NCBI GenBank assembly: GCA_963720375.1
Contig: CAVRFM010000025.1
Coordinates: 1-64,000, forward strand
Direction: 5' to 3'
Source: JAPLHP01 sp963720375
GTDB lineage: Bacteria; Chloroflexota; Dehalococcoidia; UBA2247; RBG-13-53-26
Length of the DNA: 64,000 nt
The position numbers and the translations under genes were made by a program. The notes beneath the pieces were generated by a model, which was not told the DNA's origin, searched no databases, and saw only the letters and a list, made by a program, of their open reading frames with translations. Below, piece by piece: positions 45,139-52,529 of the stretch. Positions within the stretch are counted from its first letter, which is position 1. The number at the start of each line of letters is the position of its first letter.

Positions 45139-45441
45139 ATGACAACAGTCGTGAACATCAGGCAATGCCCGGATTTCGACCCGGAGGAGAATGATGTGTA
45201 TATCGGGAGAGAGAATACAAGCTGGCGGTTGTCTGAGTCCCCGTGGCACAACCCATACAAATTCCCTGATGATGGCACTAGGGAAGAAGTCATCGAGAAG
45301 TACCGGCAGTACATTCTCTCTAAACCTGATTTGCTGGCGCGCCTTCCCGAACTAAAGGGGAAGAGGCTGGGCTGCTGGTGCAAGCCGAAACCCTGTCACG
45401 GCGATGTGCTGATTCAATTACTACAGGAGAGTGGGAAATGA
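45139..45441 (+). CDS. DUF4326 family protein
   Basis: 100 residues, ATG with AAGGAG upstream. The family signature is clear: NIRQCPDFDPEENDVYIGRE, NPYKFPDDGTREEVIEKYRQ and the C-terminal LGCWCKPKPCHGDVLIQLL, where the Cys and His residues resemble a metal or nucleotide-binding site. DUF4326 proteins are small, often carried by phages and plasmids, and of unknown function. Its presence here supports an accessory origin of the region next to tRNA-Leu. Confidence 0.85.
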   Translation: MTTVVNIRQCPDFDPEENDVYIGRENTSWRLSESPWHNPYKFPDDGTREEVIEKYRQYILSKPDLLARLPELKGKRLGCWCKPKPCHGDVLIQLLQESGK

Positions 45442-45463
45442 CATTTGGTGTTAAGTAGGAGAC

Positions 45464-45673
45464 ATGGAATCTGAAATGACCAAAGCCGTGAACACGATGC
45501 AGGATAGTTGGCCTCAGCCTTTCAAGCGATCACCCGTTGAGGATGGCCGCAACGTGGCTCTGTTGCCATTCAAGCTGGGTGTGCATCTCATTAAAGGAGC
45601 TAATGCTGAAGTTGATAGAGCTGGGGAGGAGGTATCCCGGCTGAGAAATGCGCTGGAAGGTGAAGAAGAGTAG
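45464..45673 (+). CDS. Hypothetical protein, 69 aa
   Basis: ATG 45464 follows TAGGAGAC closely. The 69 residues (SWPQPFKRSPVEDGRNVALL, then VHLIKGANAEVDRAGEEVSR) end in a likely coiled-coil helix rich in Glu and Arg. No family recognised. It starts 23 bases after the DUF4326 gene in the same orientation. Confidence 0.45.
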   Translation: MESEMTKAVNTMQDSWPQPFKRSPVEDGRNVALLPFKLGVHLIKGANAEVDRAGEEVSRLRNALEGEEE

Positions 45674-45702
45674 CGAGCGTCAATATATTCCAATGGGAGG
45701 CA

Positions 45703-46540
45703 TCATCCAAGTGACAGCTTCGAAAAGCCGAACTCCACCGCCTTCTTGTTGCTCATGTTCAACCCCCCGAAGGAATTGTAGGCGTATAGGCAAGACTCCT
45801 CAACGTCGAGAAGTGCTTGCGGTCATATCGTTCCAGAAAGCGCAGCGCCACTTCCACCGCGTCGTCGCTATTCATGTTCAGACCACCAAAGTTATTGTAG
45901 GCAAATAAGCATAATTCCTTGAACAGCTCGAAATCCTTGTCGGCGTATTGCTCTAACCAGATCTTGGCGACTGCGAAAGCTTTACTGTTGCTCATGTTCA
46001 GACCACCAAAGGGAGTGTAAAGAAATTCTTGAAGACCTTGAGAGTGTTTACCTTTGGATGTCTCGCTGTGGGTTGGCTAATCATAACGCTCGACAACTCA
46101 GTTGAACCGCGCGAGCGTGGATGGTCTTCTTCCAGGCGGCTGTCTAGATGTTGTTTGACAGCAGCAGCAAGTTTCGGCAGATGCTGCTCAAAGGGTGAGG
46201 GGAAAGCGCTAGCCGCTGGGATGCGGCCGGGAAGAACTCAACCCATTGGGTCGTGCATTCTCTATACGCAACGGAATTATTGGGATTCTATTGTTTGCGG
46301 CTATTGCCGTTCATTCTGCACAGCTCTAGAGGCATCAGAGTCTGATGAAAACACCAGTACCACTACTTGGCTTTCCCTGACGGCCTTAGCCAATTGCTCA
46401 GGAAACAATCCACCTGGAATGAGGTCTCGCTTGTCCATGAAACACTTGATGCCCACGCTTTCCAAATAGTCGTAGACGGTATTAGCAGCTTTTTGATCCT
46501 CGTCTTTGACAGAATGACTTATGAAAACCGCGTGATCCAT
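45703..46540 (-). pseudogene. TIR-domain protein with C-terminal FGGLNM repeats, frameshifted
   Basis: ATG 46540, with GGGAGAC before it, opens a TIR_2-type domain: HAVFISHSVKDEDQKAANTV, YDYLESVGIKCFMDKRDLIP, SQVVVLVFSSDSDAS. Near 46307 the frame shifts to AIAANNRIPIIPLRIENARP, and later to SPFEQHLPKLAAAVKQHLDS, both canonical TIR-domain endings. The catalytic-type Glu (PEQLAKAV) region is present. After about 45 linker residues come three repeats of roughly 40 residues, each ending YxxFGGLNM (LYTPFGGLNM, AYNNFGGLNM, AYNSFGGLNM), with one further frameshift near 45810. Repaired, the protein would be about 275 residues. TIR proteins often act as NAD-degrading immune effectors. Confidence 0.72.
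45745..46012 (-). repeat. Tandem ~120-bp repeats encoding FGGLNM units
   Basis: Three copies of a segment containing TCATGTTCA and ACCNCCNAA on the plus strand recur near 45754, 45869 and 45990, a period of about 117-120 bases. Each encodes one AYNxFGGLNM unit plus a 30-residue helix such as AFAVAKIWLEQYADKDFELF or AVEVALRFLERYDRKHF. Confidence 0.75.
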
Positions 46541-46850
46541 TGCGTCTCCCTGCCGGAGCTAATGCTCATGCGACATTATAGCACTCTTGACCTCAGCTTG
46601 GATACAGCGCGAAACAGACTCAAATCCTACAAGGCCGCCAAGTGATCCCAAATGGCCTCTTGAATATCAACGCTATGTGTTTCTACTGCTGAATATTGCG
46701 CCAGCCCTTAGGCGCATCCTAGGAGAGGCACGGCTTGTACGGTTGACATGCCCGCCGATCCTAATCTAAGATTCCCTAAGATGCTGCAGCAAGATAGATG
46801 AGGAATCTTGGGTGCTTCCTTCCCGTTTTGAAAATGACATCGGAGCGTCA
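46541..46850. other. Divergent intergenic region of the island
   Basis: 310 bases between the TIR gene (minus) and the RusA-like gene (plus). It contains ACCTCAGCTTGGATACA (46590-46606), shared with 27455-27471. No gene, RNA or clear promoter is seen. Confidence 0.5.
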
Positions 46851-47249
46851 ATGTTCTTTGAGTTTCTAATACCGAGACGCCCTGTTTCATCGCAGGCAAA
46901 AGATAACAAACACCTTCAAGCATGGAAGAATTTCGTCTGCGCGGAAGCAGGCAGGATCTGGTCAGGGACTCCGCATAATGGCAGTCACCTACATCTTACA
47001 TTGGTCTATGTCTGTGACGATTCACCAGCCGACGTAGACAATATCATCAAACCTATTCAAGATGCATTAGTAGGTCTAGTTTATGACGATGATTTCTTAA
47101 TTGACGATGTAGAAGCACACAGGCGGCCACTTACAGATACTTTTGACATTGCCGCTTGTCCGAGTCCTCTGGTAAATGGCATACTGTCAGGTACCGAGTG
47201 TGTCTATGTAAGGGTGAACGAATCGACGTCTCTGGAGAGTTATCTATGA
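46851..47249 (+). CDS. RusA-like Holliday junction resolvase family protein
   Basis: 132 residues from ATG 46851, chosen because GGAG lies nine bases upstream; the longer GTG frame at 46812 lacks this. The opening FFEFLIPRRPVSSQAKDN and the acidic core ADVDNIIKPIQDALVGLVYD, DDFLIDDVEAH match RusA, where the conserved DxDNxxKxxxD and the later Asp residues bind metal. RusA enzymes cut four-way DNA junctions and are usually prophage genes. The stop overlaps the next start as ATGA, so the two proteins are made together. Confidence 0.8.
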   Translation: MFFEFLIPRRPVSSQAKDNKHLQAWKNFVCAEAGRIWSGTPHNGSHLHLTLVYVCDDSPADVDNIIKPIQDALVGLVYDDDFLIDDVEAHRRPLTDTFDIAACPSPLVNGILSGTECVYVRVNESTSLESYL

Positions 47250-47912
47250 TTGACAAACCCGACAATATCCACAGTTCGCTTATATCGAGAGTCGCACAGG
47301 AATATGAGAGACTTGGGTACAAAGTCATCATCGAACCCAAGGTTTCAGATTTGCCTTTTGATCTAGCCTCATATCCCGGACTTGCTGGCAATGAAAACGG
47401 AAAACGAAGGCTACATCATTGAGGTCAAAGGTTCGGTCAAATATGCGTCAGTAGAGCGATTCCGTGAAGTTGCTGAAACGGTGGCTCAACACAGAGGCTG
47501 GCGTTTCTTGCTCGTCACGGGAGATGATGTCTCACCAAATGAGCCGGAACAAAAGAGTGAGAAACTGTTGTCTTGGAGGCAAATTCTCAGTCGAAAAGCT
47601 AAGGGCGAAAACCTCTTTCGTCTTGGTGAATATGAAGGGGCATTCTTGTCCTTTTGGGGAATACTTGAAGCGATGATGCGTAAACGAGCAGAGCAAGCCT
47701 CTCTTCCCATAGAACGTTTTCCCACCTCGGCTCTCATGAAGCATCTATATTCGCAAGGTGAACTATCGGTTGAGCAATTCGATACTCTGATGAAACTACT
47801 CAAGACCAGAAACGAATTTGTTCATGGCTTTCAAGCACGACCTTTGAAAGGCGCTGCCAAGGAGTTAGAGAAAACGGTAAATGAGCTAGCAGAGTCATGG
47901 CATCCCTCTTAG
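47246..47912 (+). pseudogene. REase (AHJR-like) fused to HEPN-like domain, one frameshift
   Basis: ATG 47246 overlaps the RusA-like stop. The first frame reads NIHSSLISRVAQEYERLGYK and VIIEPKVSDLPFDLASY, then shifts near 47375 (one extra C) to PDLLAMKTENEGYIIEVKGS, completing the PD-(D/E)xK active site (PDLLA...EVK). This resembles the archaeal-Holliday-junction-resolvase-like REase family. The C-terminal part is all helical and carries RNEFVHGF, an Rx4H motif typical of HEPN RNases or nucleotidyl-transfer partners. Restored length is about 221 residues. With the RusA-like partner it forms a compact nuclease pair. Confidence 0.7.
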
Positions 47913-48130
47913 AGCGCGCTGTGAGCCATTCACTACTCTGTTGACTGGATCAAGCAAAGTATGTTCTGCGATCCTGTAAGCTAATCACGCCGAGCTAGAG
48001 TGACCTTGATGGTTGGCTGATCTACCCTTAACCTCACCTCGGACACACGGCTTACTCTTCAAACGCTGTCGCTTCGGATAAACAACTCAGGACGCGTGTT
48101 TGAAATAGATATTTCAAATCAATCAAACTC

Positions 48131-48162
48131 GAACCGCCCCTACAGCCTCCTCGCAATGACAC
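48131..48162 (+). repeat. 32-bp exact repeat, copy 1
   Basis: Begins GAACCGCCCCTACAGCC and ends CGCAATGACAC; identical over 32 bases to 52319-52350. It is the right half of a longer palindromic repeat that is complete at the second location. Confidence 0.85.
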
Positions 48163-48240
48163 TTGAACACTGGTCAGGTCGGGGACCTGACACCCACACT
48201 GATCTAGAGAAGTGGTACCATACCCCCTGCCCCCCTCTGG

Positions 48241-48260
48241 ATTCCCGTTTACACGGGAAT
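48241..48260. repeat. REP-like palindrome 1
   Basis: ATTCCCGTTTACACGGGAAT, a perfect 8-bp stem with a four-base loop, followed by GACA. It is one of three variants of GGATTCC...GGAATGACA in this gap. Confidence 0.8.
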
Positions 48261-48341
48261 GACAATGGGTGTTAGCCATGCCGAGTTGTGTCATTCCTGC
48301 GGAAGAGGAATCCATGGCATGTCCAGACACCACGTTTCCGG

Positions 48342-48361
48342 ATTCCCACTTGCGTGGGAAT
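48342..48361. repeat. REP-like palindrome 2
   Basis: ATTCCCACTTGCGTGGGAAT followed by GACAT. Stem bases differ from palindrome 1 in a compensated way, showing that pairing is conserved. Confidence 0.8.
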
Positions 48362-48549
48362 GACATTAATGCAAAGTAATCCACGGATTAAGGATAATCC
48401 CCAGGGATTAGCACCCCACAAGCTACAGTGCAGAGGCAAGTCCAATATACATATATCCTGACAGGATTCCAGGGAGTAAACCTTTACGCAATTGGGACTG
48501 CGACAGGACTAATGATGAGGAAAAGGGGGATATGGTACCACCTCCCTGG

Positions 48550-48569
48550 ATTCCTGCGTACGCAGGAAT
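48550..48569. repeat. REP-like palindrome 3
   Basis: ATTCCTGCGTACGCAGGAAT, a perfect 20-base palindrome, followed by GACATA. The same flanking GG and GACAT words occur in palindromes 1 and 2. Confidence 0.8.
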
Positions 48570-48639
48570 GACATATGTCGGAGGTGCAGGGCCTGCGGGT
48601 TACCTGTGATATTTGAAGACAACAGCAGCAGATATGATT

Positions 48640-48663
48640 CAGGCCCCCGAAAGCGGGGGCCTG
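48640..48663 (-). terminator. Strong hairpin, terminator-like
   Basis: CAGGCCCCCG-AAAG-CGGGGGCCTG, a 10-bp GC-rich stem 38 bases after the stop of the 314-residue protein gene. No clear T-run follows on the minus strand, but the stem is very stable. Confidence 0.55.
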
Positions 48664-48700
48664 TAGAACTTCAGTATGAAGAGGGGAGGCTACCGCCCGG

Positions 48701-49645
48701 TCAACGACGGCTCTTCGTGACGGTGAGGCATCTCTCTGCCTCTTCCACCAATCTCGACTTGTCGGAGGCAGTGTCAGGCTGCGTGTCCTCATCTACCGGT
48801 TCAGATGCCTGTTCGTTCCGGTCAAGCTCCTTTAGCCGCAGGTCTATGTGCTTCTGAGTCTTTTCCAGCCGCCGGTCTACAGCCGACAGCATGCGTGAAG
48901 AAGTCGCCGCCGCTCCCAACTCTATCTTCTGCTCAGCCTTTTGTACACGCGAGTTTACCTGCTTTCGAGTCTCCCGCAGCCACGAGTCTACAGCATACAG
49001 CGCGCCTGCGAAATATGCCCCCACCCCTTTGCCGTTACTCCCGGCAGTTGCCTTGCTCTCTGCCGATGCCAATGCCGGAGCCGAAGCGACCTCCATAGAC
49101 TCTCCAACATAGGCCACCTTATCCTTGTTGATGGCAATAAAATCGAATCTTGAGCCGCAATTGACCAGCATGGGTGTAACCTCAACATTGGTCAGCGGCA
49201 AGAACCTCTCATCGCCTTCAAGGGTGTCCACCAGCTGCTGGTATATCCGGGCATGCATCCTGCCGACAAGGTTGTATGACGACATGCGTACCCTGACCGG
49301 CACCGGTTTCTTCTCCAATTTCTTGCCTGCCTTCTCAGGCAGTCCCCCGCTTATCTCAGCAATAAAGAGAATATTGGCTTTCCTGATGTGGGTAGATACC
49401 ATATACTCTACTTCACCTTTTGGCAAAAACATTTTGACATCCGTAAGCGGCACGAAGTCCTTACCGATATGTGCCGAATTGGCCGTAATGCCCTCGTTAA
49501 GGGCATCCAGGAGACGCTGCCGATCGAGACGATAGGTATATCCTATTGCATTGCAGTCGGACGTACACACTACCACCAACACCGGCCTGAGGTTTTCATC
49601 GCTCCACCAGTACCTGCCATCTTGTTTCGAAGATTCACCCGCCAT
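48701..49645 (-). CDS. Uncharacterised protein with a duplicated domain and coiled-coil tail
   Basis: 314 residues, ATG 49645 (the upstream sequence is AGGCTTTATATG). The N-terminal half has two similar beta-rich units: IGKDFVPLTDVKMFLPKGEV with KANILFIAEI, and EGDERFLPLTNVEVTPMLVN with SRFDFIAINKDKVAYV. Both follow the pattern G..FxPLTxVxx, then FIAxx. The C-terminal part (from about residue 215) is a run of charged helices (RETRKQVNSRVQKAEQKIEL, SAVDRRLEKTQKHIDLRLKE), probably a coiled coil. No signal peptide. The family is not recognised. Confidence 0.7.
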   Translation of the reverse strand: MAGESSKQDGRYWWSDENLRPVLVVVCTSDCNAIGYTYRLDRQRLLDALNEGITANSAHIGKDFVPLTDVKMFLPKGEVEYMVSTHIRKANILFIAEISGGLPEKAGKKLEKKPVPVRVRMSSYNLVGRMHARIYQQLVDTLEGDERFLPLTNVEVTPMLVNCGSRFDFIAINKDKVAYVGESMEVASAPALASAESKATAGSNGKGVGAYFAGALYAVDSWLRETRKQVNSRVQKAEQKIELGAAATSSRMLSAVDRRLEKTQKHIDLRLKELDRNEQASEPVDEDTQPDTASDKSRLVEEAERCLTVTKSRR

Positions 49646-50039
49646 ATAAAGCCTCCGTTGTACACTGCCAGGTGCCGGCTATACGCTCCAACTCACCGTC
49701 AGAGAAGCACCTTCAGTGACAGATTTGATTGAACAGAACCAAGCCTACACCAAAGGTAGCACAGAGATATCTCTGGAACGATGATCATTCTTGCAAAAAC
49801 CTCTCAATTATTCCCCGCGGATAGTCCGGTGGGAAAATCTTCCTATGGGAGTATAGCGCTACCGCCGGATGAGGGATTAGAGGGAAGCGGATGTGTGGAA
49901 ATCCCTGCACAGACAGTGCAAAGGGAAGAGCAGGCCGGTCACATTTGAGGACAGTCCAGCGAAGTACAGACCATCTCTGGCCGTTGAGGCATCCTGCAGC
50001 TTTACTTTGGTCTCCGGGCTAACCCCCGGCTTTATCTCA
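49646..50039. other. Intergenic, possible gene remnant
   Basis: 394 bases without an intact gene. The minus frame at about 49877-50040 reads ASTARDGLYFAGLSSNVTG, reminiscent of the C-terminus of FAD-dependent oxidoreductases (DGLYFAG), so a decayed fragment is possible. Nothing else is seen. Confidence 0.4.
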
Positions 50040-50522
50040 CTAAACCGTCGTGCCGTAGGGGTACGGCTGCATCTCCCGGAGCATTTCAATGGTCCTTTCA
50101 AAGAGCTTGTCTGTCAGTCCATTCAAGGTGTCAAGCTCTTTCTTTGAGAGACAGGAGGTGATATTGATGACGACTCTCTCACCCAGTTGACGCTTGAAGA
50201 GTTCCTCACCCTTTTTGGTCAACGACACTCTGACCAGGTTCTTCCTCTTTAAGTCCTTGGTCTTCTTTATGAGACCCTGATCTTCCATGCGGTTCAACAG
50301 CCCGGAAATGGTGTGGGGCTCTTTATAGGTCAGGCGTGCCAATTTGGCCGGTGTGAGGGTCTCCCTGGCAGTCCCCAGGAAATACAAGACTGCCGCCTGA
50401 GGAAGTGTAAGGCCTACCCGGGACAACTCCATCTCCCTGGCCCTTTCCAGAACAGTATAGGCCTTGAATAGCCGCACCCAGGTTTTCTCATTCTCGTTCA
50501 TCTTCGTGAGATCTTTCGCCAT
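50040..50522 (-). CDS. MarR-family transcriptional regulator (paralogue 1)
   Basis: 160 residues from ATG 50522, which has GGGAGGTGAAT upstream. Winged helix-turn-helix of MarR type: SRVGLTLPQAAVLYFLGTAR, LARLTYKEPHTISGLLNRME, DQGLIKKTKDLKRKNLVRVS, LTKKGEELFKRQ. MarR dimers repress nearby genes and release DNA on binding aromatic or acyl ligands. It is 107 bases downstream of its paralogue and both face away from the HEAT-repeat gene. Possible controller of the CoA-ester genes at 52-63 kb. Confidence 0.9.
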   Translation of the reverse strand: MAKDLTKMNENEKTWVRLFKAYTVLERAREMELSRVGLTLPQAAVLYFLGTARETLTPAKLARLTYKEPHTISGLLNRMEDQGLIKKTKDLKRKNLVRVSLTKKGEELFKRQLGERVVINITSCLSKKELDTLNGLTDKLFERTIEMLREMQPYPYGTTV

Positions 50523-50649
50523 ATTCACCTCCCAGCAAAACAATGCTTTTGTGGCATTCTACAACCGACGCGACGGTTCGGCAAGCAAAATACCCCGGTT
50601 CAAGTGGGTGCCGGGGAGCTTCAGTTGATAACGGGAAGCCGACCAGTAC

Positions 50650-51123
50650 CTAGTAGGTATAGGGCAAAGGCAACTGCGCCCGGAGTTCCGTAAGCGCTGA
50701 AGTCCGCAGTTTTTCCAAATATACGCTCAGATTGGCGCGTTCTTGCGGGGACAGGTTGGACACGATCTTGTTCACCACACCCGCCTTATTCTGCTGCTCG
50801 TAAGCCTTCTTGCCTTTCGGCGTCAATTCTACTCTTACCTGGTTCTTTCTCTTCAGGTCCCTGACCCTCTTCACCAGGCCTTGCTTCTCCATGCGGTTCA
50901 GCAGCCCGGATATGGTATGGGGCTCCCTGTACAGGTAACGCGACAGCATGGCAGGAGTCACCGGCTCATCAATGGTGCTCACCAGGAAAAGCACCCCGGA
51001 CTGAATCATGGAGATATCGATGCCATCCAATTCCCTTTCCCTGGCTCTCCACATTGCGTGGTGGGTCTGGTTCAGCAGTGTCCAGAGCTGACCTTCCTTT
51101 TCCCTGCTTGTCTTAGTTCCCAT
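50650..51123 (-). CDS. MarR-family transcriptional regulator (paralogue 2)
   Basis: 157 residues, ATG 51123. It matches the neighbouring regulator closely in the recognition region: YLYREPHTISGLLNRMEKQG, LVKRVRDLKRKNQVRVELTP against KEPHTISGLLNRMEDQG and DLKRKNLVRVSLT. The dimerisation ends differ (VSNLSPQERANLSVYLEKLR). The pair looks like a tandem duplication with conserved DNA specificity and diverged ligand or dimer surfaces. Confidence 0.9.
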   Translation of the reverse strand: MGTKTSREKEGQLWTLLNQTHHAMWRARERELDGIDISMIQSGVLFLVSTIDEPVTPAMLSRYLYREPHTISGLLNRMEKQGLVKRVRDLKRKNQVRVELTPKGKKAYEQQNKAGVVNKIVSNLSPQERANLSVYLEKLRTSALTELRAQLPLPYTY

Positions 51124-51477
51124 TCCTTCTTCACCCCCGTCGTTTTCCTCCCCCCTCCAGCTATATATCTTACCATAACTACTTGCCGTGACTGCAAAAA
51201 ACCACTATTACTGCCCCCGCCCCACTTTGGCCAAGGTTCCTCAAATCATTTTTCCGGGAAGGGAAAACATGCCTGTATCGGGCACCACAGTAACCCTTTT
51301 GTGACCACTACCGACCCGCCTGAGAAAGATCTGTGAGTTGGATAGTACTGCAAGAGACACTGGTGTGAGATCACCTCTCCATACTAGTTGACAGGGGAAG
51401 GCAAATAAAAGGGCTATCCCTCAGCAGAGAATAGAACGGATAACTGGTCCATCTCACCAGAGAAAAAGGAGATCGCC
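51124..51477. other. Divergent intergenic region
   Basis: 354 bases between the MarR gene (minus) and the HEAT-repeat gene (plus). It must contain both promoters and possibly the MarR operator, but I see no convincing palindrome or consensus boxes. Confidence 0.5.
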
Positions 51478-51978
51478 ATGGTAAACGATGTCGCAAGTGA
51501 TACAAAAAGTGTAAGAGCTCTCATTCGAGCCCTGGCAGATGAAGTCTGGTATGTTCGACAGGAAGCTGCATCAACTCTTGGGGACATAGGTGACCCGAGG
51601 GCCGTGGAACCTCTCATCGAGCTTTTGGATGATGAAGACGAGGATGTGAGAGAGGAAGCAGCATGGGCCCTGGGAAAGATAGGTGACGCCAGGGCCGTGG
51701 AGTCTCTCATCAAAGCTCTTCGGGATGAGGACAGGGATACGAGAGAGGAAGCAGCATGGGCCCTGGGAAGAATACGCGACGCCAGGGCAATGGAACCTCT
51801 CATCCGCGCCTTGAGAGACAAGGATGAAGATGTCCAGGAGGAAGCAATATGGGCTCTCGGGAGGATAGGGGATAACAGGGCGGTGGAGCTTCTCACCCAG
51901 GCCATGAACGACCCGGCCAGCCATGTCAGAAAAGCTGCAGAAGAGGCTTTGAACAATATCAGGACAAAGAAACACTAA
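51478..51978 (+). CDS. HEAT-repeat (PBS lyase-type) protein
   Basis: 166 residues, ATG with AAGGAGATCGCC upstream. It consists of five near-identical repeats of 31 residues with the pattern AVEPLIxALxDxDxxVRxEAAWALGxIGDxR, for example LIKALRDEDRDTREEAAWAL and LIRALRDKDEDVQEEAIWAL. Such solenoids bind proteins or act as lyases for bilin chromophores; there are no phycobilin genes here, so a protein-binding scaffold is likelier. DNA repeats underlie the protein repeats. Confidence 0.88.
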   Translation: MVNDVASDTKSVRALIRALADEVWYVRQEAASTLGDIGDPRAVEPLIELLDDEDEDVREEAAWALGKIGDARAVESLIKALRDEDRDTREEAAWALGRIRDARAMEPLIRALRDKDEDVQEEAIWALGRIGDNRAVELLTQAMNDPASHVRKAAEEALNNIRTKKH

Positions 51979-52041
51979 TCAGCAGCGAAAGCAGACTCAC
52001 TCTCTGCTTGACTTGAGAATGTTGGGATAGAAAGGAAAACA

Positions 52042-52227
52042 ATGCAGATATACTACTGTAACCACTGCGGACTGAACTCTGAGTCTATTTTCAACATATT
52101 TCTTCATATCTTTACCGACCATCTACACAAAGATATCGGCCTTGGCAAGGAAGAGGGCCGGGAGCTGCTGAAGCAAACGTACCTGTACGAGATAAGCTCC
52201 CCTATTTCTACTGCCTCCTTGAACTAG
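52042..52227 (+). CDS. Small zinc-finger-like protein, 61 aa
   Basis: ATG 52042 has AGAAAGGAAAACA upstream. The product begins MQIYYCNHCGLNSESIFNIF, LHIFTDHLHKDIGLGKEEG. CxxC followed by two His residues (H22 and H27, with another at 29) could bind zinc as a C2H2-like finger. The end is low in features. It follows the HEAT-repeat gene by 63 bases. Confidence 0.5.
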   Translation: MQIYYCNHCGLNSESIFNIFLHIFTDHLHKDIGLGKEEGRELLKQTYLYEISSPISTASLN

Positions 52228-52529
52228 TGCCCGGTTGCACAAATCAGCGTAACAATCGGGATTCAGAAGCATAAGGTTCTACATTCCCCCGGGATTGCTT
52301 CGTCGGAGGGCGGTTCGCGAACCGCCCCTACAGCCTCCTCGCAATGACACAGCGGCAAGCAGTCCCCCCAAAGAGAATAACGCCTATTTCTGCAGGGAGT
52401 ACCAGGAAACAAGGGACAATAACCCGCTGCGTTCAAGCAACAGGTAACATGCCCTAAGCGCCCGGTGGCCACAACCCACAACAGGTTATCCGTGGAGATC
52501 AATCCCCCGAGTGAGTCAGAGGTATTCGA
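52228..52529. other. Gene-free region with one palindromic repeat
   Basis: 302 bases between convergent genes. It holds the repeat element at 52288-52350 and nothing else that I can support. Confidence 0.6.
52288..52350. repeat. Interspersed palindromic repeat, full copy
   Basis: The core GGGCGGTTCGCGAACCGCCC (52308-52327) is a perfect 20-base palindrome. Flanking arms ATTGCTTCGTCGGAG and CCTCCTCGCAATGAC are partly complementary. The right half is repeated exactly at 48131-48162. This kind of GATTGCTTCG...CGCAATGAC element is widely interspersed in some bacterial chromosomes. Confidence 0.8.

Larger units (their letters stand above)
47913..48700. other. Gene-free region with REP-like palindromes
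   Basis: 788 bases without a credible gene. The minus frame at 48052-48384 merely translates repeats (PEGGRG, SHSRVNGNP). The region holds several palindromic elements, listed separately, and the terminator of the gene at 48701. Confidence 0.7.

Noticed and set aside
45745..46012. Tandem repeats as a CRISPR array
   Set aside because: The period is about 120 bases, the repeats are coding and imperfect, and there are no spacers. No CRISPR array or cas gene is seen anywhere in the window.
48052..48384. Minus-strand frame of 110 codons between the REase and the 314-aa gene
   Set aside because: It translates REP-like palindromes (SRVNGNP-type text) and has no ribosome binding site.
49877..50101. 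Short frame reading ARDGLYFAG as a flavoprotein gene
   Set aside because: Only one weak motif in 74 codons; at best a fragment, noted within the gap entry.
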